DNA from: Alterinioella sp963975135
Lineage (GTDB): Bacteria > Pseudomonadota > Alphaproteobacteria > Rhodobacterales > Rhodobacteraceae
Assembly (NCBI GenBank): GCA_963975135.1
Contig: CAXBGQ010000096.1
Location: 1-10,320 of the forward strand
Reading direction: 5' to 3'
DNA: 10,320 nucleotides
This document shows, piece after piece, positions 1 to 7,017 of the stretch; the stretch's first letter is position 1, and the number at the start of each line of letters is the position of its first letter. A model generated the notes under the pieces. The model did not search any database. It worked only from the letters and a program-made list of their open reading frames with translations, and had not been told where the DNA came from. Both the position numbers and the translations under genes were made by a program.

Positions 1-1016
1 CCGAATTCGACGCCGCGCGGGCGGCCCTTGTTGCGTCCGGGGCCACGTTGATGCGGTATCGCGATTTGCCGGAGCTGGGCCTGCGTATTGCCATCTACGA
101 TTTCGGCGGTGCGCTGCAAACCGATACGGCGCAGGATCTGCTGGACGTGAGCGCGCCCAACAGCCATGTCGGGCTGAACAATCTCTATTCTCTGGCGCAG
201 AGCCGTCCGCGCGTCTATGCCGCCTCGATGGTGGGGCTGCCCGATGCGGGCAGTTGCGCGCTTGGCCGCCGTCTGTCCATCGGTCTGATTGACGGGCCGG
301 TCGATGCCAGCCACCCGGCGCTGGCGGCGGCCAATGTGATCTCGGAAAGCGTGCTGAGGCCCTCAGAGCGCAGCCCGGGCGAGGATCACGGCACCGCCGT
401 GGCGGCGCTGATGGTTGGCGAAGATCCGGGTGGCGTCTTTGGCGGTCTGGCGCGCGGTGCCGATCTTTATGCCATTTCGGCCTTTTCCCTGACGGGCGTA
501 AATACCGATTCCGATGTCGAGCGTATTGCGGCGGCCATTGACCGGCTGCTGGCGCGCGATGTGCGGCTGATCAACATGTCCTTTGCCGGGCCCGAAAACC
601 CGGTCATGGCCGAGGTTCTGGAACTGGCCGCGGCGCAGGGCGCGGTGATGATCGCGGCCGCTGGCAATGACGGGCGCGAGCGTGCCGCATATCCGGCGGC
701 GCACGCGGATGTGATTGCGGTGACCGCCGTCGATGCCGCCTTTCGCCGCTACCGGGCCGCCAATTTCGGGCCGCATATCGAATTTGCCGCCCCCGGCGTC
801 GATCTCTATGTCGCGGGCGATGATGCGGGCGGCAGCTATGCCTCGGGCACATCCTATGCCGCGCCCATTGTGACCGCGCTGGCGGCCCGGCTTGGCGCGG
901 GCGATGGTCTGTCGGTTGATGCGCTGCGCGAGAGGTTGCGCAGCTCCGCCGTCGATCTGGGCCCCTCGGGGCGCGATGCCGAATTCGGCTGGGGCCTGGT
1001 GCGCGGCGGCTGCTGA
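1..1016 (+). CDS. S8 (subtilisin-like) serine peptidase, 5' end outside the window
   Basis: The reading frame is open from the first full codon at base 3, so the gene very probably starts upstream; the TTG at 48 and ATG at 51 are internal codons with no convincing ribosome site. Numbering from the TTG codon, the subtilase catalytic triad is complete: Asp82 in an IGLIDGPVD context, His114 in DHGTAVAALM, and Ser269 in SGTSYAAPIV, with the oxyanion-hole Asn207 in AAAGNDG. The catalytic domain ends close to the C-terminus in a typical FGWGLVRGG strand, so no C-terminal extension is present. The roughly 80 residues before the Asp motif are a non-catalytic N-terminal region (possibly a prodomain), and any signal peptide would lie upstream. 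Family membership follows from the motifs; substrate and location cannot be told. A small ORF and a terminator follow on the same strand. Confidence 0.93.
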   Translation, partial: EFDAARAALVASGATLMRYRDLPELGLRIAIYDFGGALQTDTAQDLLDVSAPNSHVGLNNLYSLAQSRPRVYAASMVGLPDAGSCALGRRLSIGLIDGPVDASHPALAAANVISESVLRPSERSPGEDHGTAVAALMVGEDPGGVFGGLARGADLYAISAFSLTGVNTDSDVERIAAAIDRLLARDVRLINMSFAGPENPVMAEVLELAAAQGAVMIAAAGNDGRERAAYPAAHADVIAVTAVDAAFRRYRAANFGPHIEFAAPGVDLYVAGDDAGGSYASGTSYAAPIVTALAARLGAGDGLSVDALRERLRSSAVDLGPSGRDAEFGWGLVRGGC

Positions 1017-1096
1017 GGGTCTTGTGAGGGTTTCTTTGAACCCCGCCACAGCCCCTTCGACCCATAGGCAGACCTGTATCAAATATGGAGCCTGCC

Positions 1097-1264
1097 ATGC
1101 CCCGTCTTCTGCCTGCCCTTGCCGGGCTTTTCCCGGCCCGCGCGCTGCAATCGGATTTTGCCGACCTGACCATGCGCGCCCTTCACGGCCCGCGACCGAG
1201 TGCCGAAATTCGCGCCGGGGCCCGTGCCCGGTTGGACAATCTGCGCACCGCCATCACCCGCTGA
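1097..1264 (+). CDS. Small hypothetical protein, 55 aa
   Basis: A short frame begins at ATG 1097 and ends at TGA 1262-1264. A GGAG ribosome-binding site at 1087-1090 sits six bases before this ATG, which favours it over the in-frame ATG at 1085 that overlaps the GGAG. The protein is rich in Ala, Arg and Leu, with an early hydrophobic Leu/Ala stretch and a basic, helix-prone second half (around RAGARARLDNLRTAITR). I do not recognise a family. It lies 80 bases after the S8 peptidase stop and directly before an intrinsic terminator, so it is probably the last cistron of that transcript. High GC in third positions agrees with coding, but in this GC-rich DNA that alone is weak evidence. Confidence 0.5.
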   Translation: MPRLLPALAGLFPARALQSDFADLTMRALHGPRPSAEIRAGARARLDNLRTAITR

Positions 1265-1295
1265 ACGCCACATCTCATCTGCCCGCCCGACCTTG

Positions 1296-1334
1296 CCGGT
1301 GCCCATTCCGAAAACGGATCGGCACCGGTTTTTT
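1296..1334 (+). terminator. Rho-independent terminator after the peptidase and 55-aa ORF
   Basis: An 8-bp perfect stem CCGGTGCC (1296-1303) / GGCACCGG (1321-1328) encloses a 17-base spacer that can form an inner CCG-AAAA-CGG hairpin (1308-1317). It is followed by a T-run at 1329-1334. It lies 31 bases after the stop of the 55-aa ORF and points in the same direction. Confidence 0.85.
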
Positions 1335-1471
1335 CTTCCGGGACGGAAACAACAAGCCCGCCAAAAAAAATATGAAAATTCCGCCCTTTTCTTTGAACCA
1401 GAGCCCCGCCCCGCGCGACCTATCCCTGTAACGCGCATGTGCAAGCGCATCGGGAGAGGAGATCAAGAGCC

Positions 1472-1663
1472 ATGTCGCGCACCGTCCGGACCATCGTGAC
1501 CTACGCGGCCGTCCGCCTGAGTTATGCCTCCTCCGCCTTTGCCCTGGGTTTCGGGCAACCGTCGATGGCCTGTTATGGCCAGGTCGTCGATGGCAATGAC
1601 GAAACAATTTTCAACCCGCGCGGCCTGTTTTATTCCACCCCCCAAGGTCGCTTACGGCACTGA
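1472..1663 (+). CDS. Small possibly secreted hypothetical protein, 63 aa
   Basis: ATG at 1472 is preceded by a purine-rich GGGAGAGGAG tract (1452-1461), ten bases upstream, which serves as a ribosome-binding site. The N-terminus has two arginines, then a moderately hydrophobic stretch ending in SSAFA followed by LGFG, which resembles a signal peptide with cleavage near residue 24; the hydrophobic core is weak. The mature part would be about 40 residues with one Cys and no recognised motif. A strong terminator begins 28 bases after the stop, so this is a self-contained transcription unit between two terminators. An in-frame ATG at 1439 would add 11 residues but has no ribosome site. Codon usage looks coding-like in the first two thirds and less so at the end, so a truncated or decayed gene is possible. 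Confidence 0.45.
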   Translation: MSRTVRTIVTYAAVRLSYASSAFALGFGQPSMACYGQVVDGNDETIFNPRGLFYSTPQGRLRH

Positions 1664-1691
1664 CTGTCCCCGTCCCTCGAACTCAGTGCCG

Positions 1692-1724
1692 GCCCGGTCC
1701 TTCCCCCGAAGGGCCGGGCTTTTT
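1692..1724 (+). terminator. Strong Rho-independent terminator after the 63-aa ORF
   Basis: An 11-bp stem GCCCGGTCCTT (1692-1702) / AAGGGCCGGGC (1709-1719), with one G-U wobble and a CCCCCG loop, is followed by five Ts (1720-1724). It isolates the small ORF upstream from the membrane-protein gene that starts at 1774. Confidence 0.9.
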
Positions 1725-1773
1725 CCATCGACGGCTTTCGCATCGCGGCGAAACTGCGTAAACCGGCATCACC

Positions 1774-2799
1774 ATGCACAGCGATTTCCCGAGCCTTGCC
1801 CGGACCCTGGCCCTCGGGGCCGCCGGTGCCGCCATCGCGGCCTTCCTGTCGGTGCCGGCACCCTATCTGACCGGGCCTGCCGCGCTGGTGTCGCTGGTCA
1901 GCGTGATGGGGGTGAAAACCCTTATCCCCAACCTGCTGCGCGATCTGTGCTTTCTGGTCATCGGCATCGGTCTGGGTGCGGGCATCAACCCCGACATGCT
2001 CGCCGCCGCCGCGGCCTGGCCGGTCAGCATGATGGCGCTGACGGTGGCGCTGGTGGCGATCTTTCTGGGCGGTGCGGCGGCGTTGGAGCGGTTTTTCCTC
2101 TTTGACCGGCTAACCGCCCGGCTGGCGGCGTCGCCCGGGCATCTCAGTTTCGTGCTGTCGCTGTCGGTGGATGCAAAGGCCGATATCGCCGTGGTGGCGG
2201 TGGTTCAGTCGCTCAGGGTGTTGGCGTTGACGCTGCTCGTGCCGCTTGCCGTGGCGGTGATCAGCGGGGCCGATCTGTCGATGGGCACCCGGCCGGGCGC
2301 GGTCATGACGCTGTCGGTGCTGGCGGGTCTGATCGGGCTTGCCGCAGCCCTTGGCTGGTGGCTGAAAAGCCTGCGGGTTCCGGCGGCCTACCTGTTGGGT
2401 GGCTTTGTCATATCTTCGCTTGGGCACGCCACCGATCTGGCACCCGGTCTGGTGCCCAATTGGCTGTCGGTGCCGGCTTTTGTCATCATGGGCACATTGA
2501 TCGGCACCCGGTTTTCCGGCACCACCTGGGCTATGATCCTGCGCGCCATGGGGGCGGCGTCATTGCTGGCGGCACTGGCGCTGGCGGCCACGGTGGCGGC
2601 GGCACTGGCGGTGAACTGGGCGCTTGGTCTGCCGGTCACAACGCTCCTGATCGCCTATGCGCCCGGCGGGCTGGAGACCATGGCAGCGATTTCGGTGATG
2701 CTGGAGGCCGACCCCGCCTTTGTCGCCTTTCACCACGCGTTCCGGGTGCTGCTGCTGACCTTTCTGGTGCCTGCCATGATGCCGCGGGCAAAGGTCTAG
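1774..2799 (+). CDS. AbrB-family integral membrane protein (PF05145-type, duplicated)
   Basis: The 341-residue protein is almost entirely hydrophobic, with many predicted membrane segments. It belongs to the Gram-negative AbrB duplication family (often named 'AbrB family transcriptional regulator' or 'ammonia monooxygenase', both misleading for a membrane protein). The two halves repeat at an offset of about 175 residues: VPAPYLTG at 27-34 matches VPAAYLLG at 202-209, and SPGHL...SLRVL (120-150) matches APGGL...AFRVL (296-326). The second copy keeps the family-typical APGGLETMA and HHAFRVL motifs. Length is normal and the protein looks complete. The ATG at 1774 has no obvious Shine-Dalgarno sequence, but no better start exists and the homologous region begins within a few residues. 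It probably acts as a transporter or channel; the substrate is unknown. It is convergent with dtd. Confidence 0.9.
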   Translation: MHSDFPSLARTLALGAAGAAIAAFLSVPAPYLTGPAALVSLVSVMGVKTLIPNLLRDLCFLVIGIGLGAGINPDMLAAAAAWPVSMMALTVALVAIFLGGAAALERFFLFDRLTARLAASPGHLSFVLSLSVDAKADIAVVAVVQSLRVLALTLLVPLAVAVISGADLSMGTRPGAVMTLSVLAGLIGLAAALGWWLKSLRVPAAYLLGGFVISSLGHATDLAPGLVPNWLSVPAFVIMGTLIGTRFSGTTWAMILRAMGAASLLAALALAATVAAALAVNWALGLPVTTLLIAYAPGGLETMAAISVMLEADPAFVAFHHAFRVLLLTFLVPAMMPRAKV

Positions 2800-3239
2800 G
2801 CGTCGGTATCCAGCGAGATCGTGACCGGCCCGTCATTGGTCAGCGTGACCTGCATATCGGCCCCGAATGTGCCGGTTTCGGTGGCGACGCCAAGGGCGGC
2901 CAGATCGGCGGCGAAACGTTCATAAAGGTCGCGCGCCAGATCGGGCGGGGCGGCGCGCGAATATCCGGGTCGGTTGCCGCGCGATGTATCGGCGGCCAGG
3001 GTGAACTGGCTGACGACAAGTGCCTGCCCGCCGGTATCCAGAAGCGATTGGTTCATCTTGCCGCCCGCATCGCTGAAAATGCGCAGCTTGGCGATCTTGC
3101 CGGCCAGCGCGCGGGCGGTTTCGGCATCGTCGCCGGGCATGGCGCAGACCAGGATCAGCAACCCCGCGCCGCACCGTCCGATCACATCGCCATCCACCTG
3201 CACCTCGGCCGCGCTGACCCGCTGAACCAGCGCCCTCAT
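2796..3239 (-). CDS. dtd: D-aminoacyl-tRNA deacylase
   Basis: This cytosolic enzyme removes D-amino acids (and glycine wrongly attached to tRNA-Ala) from tRNA. The 147-residue protein starts with the canonical MRALVQRVSAAEV and carries both family signatures: SQFTLA at residues 77-82, with the active-site Thr80, and NDGPVT at 135-140, containing the Gly-cisPro pair 137-138 that gives chiral selection. Length is standard for the family and no residue appears to be missing. Its ATG overlaps the stop of the upstream sugar kinase gene (ATGA), so the two are translationally coupled in one operon. Its stop codon overlaps the stop of the convergent AbrB-family gene within a CTAG. Confidence 0.97.
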   Translation of the reverse strand: MRALVQRVSAAEVQVDGDVIGRCGAGLLILVCAMPGDDAETARALAGKIAKLRIFSDAGGKMNQSLLDTGGQALVVSQFTLAADTSRGNRPGYSRAAPPDLARDLYERFAADLAALGVATETGTFGADMQVTLTNDGPVTISLDTDA

Positions 3240-4159
3240 GCCAGTTCAGAGGCCCAGGGCGGGTTGGCCCCTGCACGCGAAACCGTCACGGCGGCGGCGC
3301 GCGCGCCATAGGCCAGCGCGGCGCGCAGCGCATCCTCAGCCAGATCGACCAGCGCCGCTTTGCTCAGGCAGCCCGCGCTTTGCAGCGATGCCAGGAACCC
3401 GGCATTGAACGTATCGCCCGCGCCGACGGTATCGACCACATCGACTCTCTGCGATGCCACAAAAACGGCCCCCGAGGCGGTATAGCCGGTGACACCCTTT
3501 GCCCCTTCGGTCAGGCAGAGCAGTTTCGGCCCTTGCGCCAGCACCCGCGCGGCCAGATCGGGCAGCGCCCCGTCGCCTTCCAGCCAATGCAGATCCTCAT
3601 CGGACAGCTTTACGATATCGGCCACCGCCATCATGCGCGCGATACGGGTGCGGAACCGGGCCTCGTCGCGGATGAAACCGGGGCGAATGTTGGGATCCAT
3701 CATCACCGGCAGGCGGCCGCCTTCACGCAGGCAGAGCGCCTCATAGGCTTCGGCGCAGGGCTCCACCGCCAGGCTGATACCGCCAAAGAAAAGCGCCTCG
3801 ACACCCGGCAGAGCGGCAGGCAGATCGGCGGGCGAGACCATGCGCCCGGCGGTGTTCTCGTCATAAAACGCGTATTCCGCCTGGCCGTCACTGAGCGTGA
3901 CAAAGGCCAGCGTGGTGGGACGGTCGGACCGGATCGCCAGCGCCGCATCGACATTGCTGGCGGCCAGCGCCTGATCCAGCCGCTGACCAAAGAGATCGGT
4001 CGACAGCCCGGTCATGAGCCCGACATCCTGGCCCAACCGGCCAAGCGCGATGGCGGTGTTGAACACGGCCCCGCCGGGATAGGGGGCAAACACGGCCTCA
4101 CCTCCGGCGCTTTGCCGGGGCAGCATGTCGATCAGGGCTTCGCCACTGCACAGGATCAT
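3236..4159 (-). CDS. PfkB-family carbohydrate kinase (fructokinase-like)
   Basis: A ribokinase-fold ATP-dependent sugar kinase of 307 residues, counted from ATG 4159. The signature PGGAVFNTAIALGRLG lies at residues 28-43 and the anion-hole motif DTVGAGDTFNAGF at 243-255, with Asp249 as the expected catalytic base. Other family features are MMDPNIRP (153-160) and KLSDEDL (184-190). The frame is open another 86 codons upstream, but MILCSGEALIDM is the expected beta-strand start of the family, and AAGGA lies about ten bases before this ATG. Its stop overlaps the dtd start by ATGA. The sequence resembles fructokinases most, but substrate cannot be fixed from motifs, and no sugar transporter or catabolic gene is visible nearby. 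An inverted repeat upstream could bind a sugar-responsive repressor. Confidence 0.92.
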   Translation of the reverse strand: MILCSGEALIDMLPRQSAGGEAVFAPYPGGAVFNTAIALGRLGQDVGLMTGLSTDLFGQRLDQALAASNVDAALAIRSDRPTTLAFVTLSDGQAEYAFYDENTAGRMVSPADLPAALPGVEALFFGGISLAVEPCAEAYEALCLREGGRLPVMMDPNIRPGFIRDEARFRTRIARMMAVADIVKLSDEDLHWLEGDGALPDLAARVLAQGPKLLCLTEGAKGVTGYTASGAVFVASQRVDVVDTVGAGDTFNAGFLASLQSAGCLSKAALVDLAEDALRAALAYGARAAAVTVSRAGANPPWASELA

Positions 4160-4182
4160 CGCGTTGGGTTCCTTCGTGTTTG

Positions 4183-4198
4183 ATTGCGCTAACGCAAT
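4183..4198. promoter_or_regulatory. Inverted repeat ATTGCG-CTAA-CGCAAT, candidate operator
   Basis: Two perfect 6-bp arms flank a four-base centre, 24 bases upstream of the sugar kinase ATG and 122 bases upstream of hsp20. Size and position fit a LacI-type or similar repressor site over the kinase promoter. No regulator gene and no second copy are visible in the window, so the assignment is inference. Confidence 0.45.
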
Positions 4199-4320
4199 AA
4201 CGGCTGCCGCGCGGCCTGACCAGTGCCCGTTTCGCTCAAACTGACGCATATCAAGGCGGAGACACCCCGGTTTCGCTATGATCGCCGGGCAATGGAGCGC
4301 GCAATAATTGGAGAGTTCCG

Positions 4321-4740
4321 ATGGTTGAGAAATCGCATACGCTTGGCAGCTGGCCGAGCCTGTTTGAGCCGTTCCGGTCCTTCGGAAGTCGGGTTGCCGA
4401 TTGGGTGGCCCCTGCATCCGAGGCCGCCGGTGACGATCAGGCCTATCGCATCGTGGTGGAATTGCCCGGCGTCGCCGAGGAAGATATCGACCTGAGCGTC
4501 AATGACGGCGTGGTCACGGTAAAGGGCGAGAAACGCGCCGAACGCGAAGAAAAGGGAGAGACCTGGTATTTCAGTGAACGCCAATATGGCGCATTCGCGC
4601 GCAGTTTCCGGCTGCCACCCGATGCCGATCCCGCCGAGGTCAAAGCCAGCCTGAAGGATGGTGTTCTGACGGTGCGCGTCGGCAAACGCGCCCCGAGCGC
4701 GGCGGCGGAGGGTCAGAAGATCGCCATCGACAAGGGCTGA
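4321..4740 (+). CDS. Hsp20/alpha-crystallin small heat-shock protein
   Basis: An ATP-independent holdase chaperone that binds unfolding proteins in the cytosol. The 139-residue protein has a short N-terminal arm rich in Phe and Trp (residues 10-30), then an alpha-crystallin domain at about 39-121. Landmarks are VVELPGVAEEDIDLSV (45-60), RSFRLP (94-99), and the hallmark GVLTV at 114-118. An I-x-I type motif (IAI, 134-136) near the C-terminus would support oligomer assembly. A GGAGAG ribosome site lies five bases before ATG 4321. The gene is divergent from the kinase-dtd operon and convergent with the nitroreductase, whose stop is only 20 bases away. I found no clear heat-shock sigma promoter or CIRCE element; a CCCGG/CCGGG pair (4266-4270, 4285-4289) in the leader could form a weak hairpin. 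Confidence 0.95.
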   Translation: MVEKSHTLGSWPSLFEPFRSFGSRVADWVAPASEAAGDDQAYRIVVELPGVAEEDIDLSVNDGVVTVKGEKRAEREEKGETWYFSERQYGAFARSFRLPPDADPAEVKASLKDGVLTVRVGKRAPSAAAEGQKIAIDKG

Positions 4741-4760
4741 AACCTTGCCGGGGCGAGCGA

Positions 4761-5432
4761 TCAACCCTGCCAGCGCAGCACCTCATCCAGGGGCGCGCGG
4801 GTGGTGCGAAAGTTGTTGGCCGGGTGGTCGGGGTCGGGATACCCCAAAGCGATGGCGCACAGCACGACGCGGGTCTCGGGCAGGTCGAAAAACCGGTGCA
4901 TCAGCGGCGCGTAGGCGGCGATCGCGGCCTGTGGGATCGTCGCCACCCCGCGTGCGGCGGCGGCCAGCGTGACGCCGGTGATGAACCCGCCGCAATCCAG
5001 CACGCCGTAAGGCCCAAGCGCGGCCTCGGATGTCACCAGCGCCACATGCGGCGCGCCGAAAAAGCGGAAATTCATCATCCCTTGCGCAGCGGACCCGGCC
5101 CGGTCGCCTTTCTGCACACCGACCGCATTGTAAAGCGCCCAACCGCAATCGGAGCGGCGGCTTTTGTAGACGCCCTCATAGCGGTCCGGGAAAGCCAGAT
5201 CGGGCGCGGGCGTGTCGCGCGCCACCGCATCGGCCAGCGCCGCGCGCAGCCGGTCGGTCTCGGCCGCTTTCGTCACCACCACCTGCCAGGGTTGCGCATT
5301 GCACCAGGACGGCACTTTCTGCGCCTCGCCGATGATCTCCTCGATCAGGGTATCGGGCAGGGGCGTATCCCGAAAGGCGCGGCAGGAATGGCGCGTGTCC
5401 AATATCCTGCTCAGCGCCCCGGCATCGGTCAT
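4761..5432 (-). CDS. Nitroreductase-family FMN oxidoreductase
   Basis: A 223-residue protein of the FMN-dependent NAD(P)H nitroreductase fold, which usually forms a dimer and reduces nitroaromatics, quinones or related electrophiles. The N-terminal FMN-phosphate motif RHSCRAF is at residues 14-20 and the PSWCNAQPWQ segment at 41-50. The GVATIPQAA region (172-180) and the C-terminal ALGYPD (205-210) are also typical. Length is normal. The ATG at 5432 overlaps the stop of the upstream zinc-ribbon gene by ATGA, so both are cotranscribed and probably translationally coupled. Whether the nitroreductase takes part in the zinc-ribbon protein's process or is just a co-expressed redox enzyme is not known. 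The physiological substrate cannot be told from sequence. Confidence 0.93.
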   Translation of the reverse strand: MTDAGALSRILDTRHSCRAFRDTPLPDTLIEEIIGEAQKVPSWCNAQPWQVVVTKAAETDRLRAALADAVARDTPAPDLAFPDRYEGVYKSRRSDCGWALYNAVGVQKGDRAGSAAQGMMNFRFFGAPHVALVTSEAALGPYGVLDCGGFITGVTLAAAARGVATIPQAAIAAYAPLMHRFFDLPETRVVLCAIALGYPDPDHPANNFRTTRAPLDEVLRWQG

Positions 5433-6601
5433 TGGTTCATGGCGATGAAATAGCCGACACCGGCGGCCACGATCAGCCCGGCAATCACCGCCAACGTGAT
5501 CTTGATGGCCGAATAGGGCCGTTCGCCCTGCACCCGGCCGGTCTGACCGTTGACCACGAAGCGATAGCTTTTGTCGCGGTATTTATAGGCCGCCATCCAG
5601 ACCGGCAGCAGCACATGCTTGAACGTGATATCCGACATCTCGGTATCGACGCTGGAGATCCGTTGCTGATCGCCGCCAATGTCAAAGCGGATATCGCGGC
5701 GGATCTGCGCGTCCATGATATCGCGGGCCTCGTCAAAGCCATCCTCCAGCGTCACGGTATAGCCCTCGGCCAGGAACCCGGCCAGGAAATGCGGCGTGTA
5801 GGGTTCAAGCGCCGTCAGGTTCCACGGTGCCAGCCCATCGGTGTATTTCTTAGGCAAGGACCGAGATCCCAACACCAGAACATCGTCGAACCAGCGCGCC
5901 ACCCGGCCGCGCACATTGGTCCAGCGGATCTTGGGCACCCTTTTGGATTTGCCGTCCGGGCCCCGAACCGTGACGTAATAGACGGTGCCGCGCTGCCCGG
6001 TATAGGCGCTGCGGGTGTCGGCATCATAGGTCCAATAGGGCACGTAGATGCCGTTCAGCTTGCGGCCCTTGCGGGAATATTCCTGCAAGCCATTGGGCGC
6101 GAACCACAGTTTGCCCAGCCATTCGTTCATCCCGGCATGGGCGGCGGCCTCATCCAGTTGAAACGGCAACACGCCCTTGGGCTTGATATAGCGATGGGTG
6201 CCGGTATCGACCACCACGGGCGTGGCGCAGAACGGACATTCGGTGGCGTGGATATCGGGGCTGAATTCGACCTGCGCACCGCAATTGGGGCAGGAGGTGA
6301 CGCGGATTTCCTCCATCTCGGCATCGGGCAGCGTCGCGTTCAGGGCATCGTAAAAATCCAGCTCACGGATGGCAGGGGCGTCCGAGGCGGTCTCGATTTC
6401 GACCTCATGGCCGCAAAAATCGCAGATCAGCTTGCCCTCCTGCGGCGCGAACCGCATGTCCGAGCCGCATTTTTCGCAGGGAAACCGGTGTTCCTCGTTG
6501 CCGTCGGGGGCTTCGGCCTCAACCTCCTCGGGCTCGGCTTCATTTCCCCAGGGGCCGGGGGGTGGGGGGGCACCGGGCGGCGGGGGCGGGATATCGCTCA
6601 T
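5429..6601 (-). CDS. Double zinc-ribbon protein with C-terminal membrane anchor (YdjG-like; 'TFIIB-type zinc finger')
   Basis: From ATG 6601 the protein has 390 residues. A Pro-rich N-terminus (PPPPPGAPPPPGPWG, 5-19) and an acidic linker precede two zinc ribbons: Cys42/45 with Cys60/63 and Cys104/107 with Cys122/125, all CxxC pairs. A globular region with aromatic-rich strands (about 135-360) follows, then one membrane helix (about 366-387), leaving only a few residues after it. Databases often misname such proteins 'primosomal protein N''. The layout of two zinc ribbons, a globular part and a membrane helix recalls YdjG of the Bacillus PspA membrane-stress operon. The frame is open to 6790, but upstream codons read as low-complexity Arg-rich sequence, so I chose MSDIPPPP. 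No Shine-Dalgarno sequence is visible before this start. Its stop overlaps the nitroreductase start. It may work with the SPFH protein encoded at the right edge. Confidence 0.85.
   Translation of the reverse strand: MSDIPPPPPGAPPPPGPWGNEAEPEEVEAEAPDGNEEHRFPCEKCGSDMRFAPQEGKLICDFCGHEVEIETASDAPAIRELDFYDALNATLPDAEMEEIRVTSCPNCGAQVEFSPDIHATECPFCATPVVVDTGTHRYIKPKGVLPFQLDEAAAHAGMNEWLGKLWFAPNGLQEYSRKGRKLNGIYVPYWTYDADTRSAYTGQRGTVYYVTVRGPDGKSKRVPKIRWTNVRGRVARWFDDVLVLGSRSLPKKYTDGLAPWNLTALEPYTPHFLAGFLAEGYTVTLEDGFDEARDIMDAQIRRDIRFDIGGDQQRISSVDTEMSDITFKHVLLPVWMAAYKYRDKSYRFVVNGQTGRVQGERPYSAIKITLAVIAGLIVAAGVGYFIAMNQ
6551..6590. repeat. G-rich tract encoding the polyproline N-terminus
   Basis: On the + strand these 40 bases contain several runs of three to seven Gs in succession, enough to allow G-quadruplex folding. 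On the coding (-) strand they give the PPPPPGAPPPPGP segment just after the start of the zinc-ribbon gene. Confidence 0.6.
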
Positions 6602-7017
6602 TTCAATCACAAATATCTGGTTTGGGTTTGGCCCGATCATGCGGGCGCGGGCGCGATGATGCAAGCCCGGACCCCGGGCCCGGGCCCGCGATGAAACCCG
6701 CGGGATCAGCCCGGCCAGACGTTCGATGGCAAAGGTGTCGATCCGGCCCGCGATCTCATTGGCGCAAAGTGCAGGACACTGCCCGCCCACAATCGTGGGG
6801 GGAGGTCAGGTTCAACAAAACCCCGTTCCTTCAGCGCAGTCGTTCGTTTCGCCGCGTCGCCGGGATCGGAATTCACCGTCCCATCGCGCATCAGATGCCC
6901 GAATAACGGCACAACGCGCCCAAGAGACTTGACCGGAGCGCAATACTGCAACAGCATGCAGGGCTCGGCGATACACTTGGTGAATATGAGTTTGGACCTT
7001 CGAGAAGGGCCGTTTGA
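6602..7017. other. 416-bp stretch without a convincing gene
   Basis: The part next to the zinc-ribbon gene (about 6635-6700) is extremely GC-rich and includes the perfect 14-bp palindrome CGGGCCCGGGCCCG at 6675-6688. From about 6760 the GC content drops and remains moderate through the neighbouring accessory genes. A minus-strand frame of 83 codons (6706-6957) exists but has no ribosome-binding site and no family resemblance I can name. I see no tRNA, clear promoter, or insertion-sequence end. It may hold decayed sequence at the left border of an inserted block. Confidence 0.5.

Noticed and set aside
3380..4183. 267-codon plus-strand ORF opposite the sugar kinase
   Set aside because: Antisense shadow of the PfkB gene caused by high GC; no motif or ribosome site.
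4254..4290. Possible RpoH or vegetative promoter (TATGAT at 4277-4282) and thermosensor hairpin before hsp20
   Set aside because: No -35 match at the right distance and the CCCGG/CCGGG stem does not cover the ribosome-binding site, so neither a promoter nor a ROSE-like element can be claimed.
4160..4417. N-terminal extension of the PfkB kinase by 86 codons
   Set aside because: It would run through the divergent intergenic region and into hsp20, and the kinase fold begins exactly at MILCSGEALIDM.
5432..6694. 420-codon plus-strand ORF opposite the zinc-ribbon gene
   Set aside because: It is the antisense shadow of a gene with clear domains; its translation is His/Gly/Arg-rich without motifs.
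6602..6790. N-terminal extension of the zinc-ribbon protein by 63 codons
   Set aside because: The extension is Arg/Gly/Pro-rich low-complexity sequence of GC-rich DNA, and MSDIPPPP is a more natural start.
6706..6957. 83-codon minus-strand ORF in the spacer before the HExxH gene
   Set aside because: No ribosome-binding site, no recognisable domain, and codon use not clearly coding; it may be a decayed fragment but cannot be supported as a gene.
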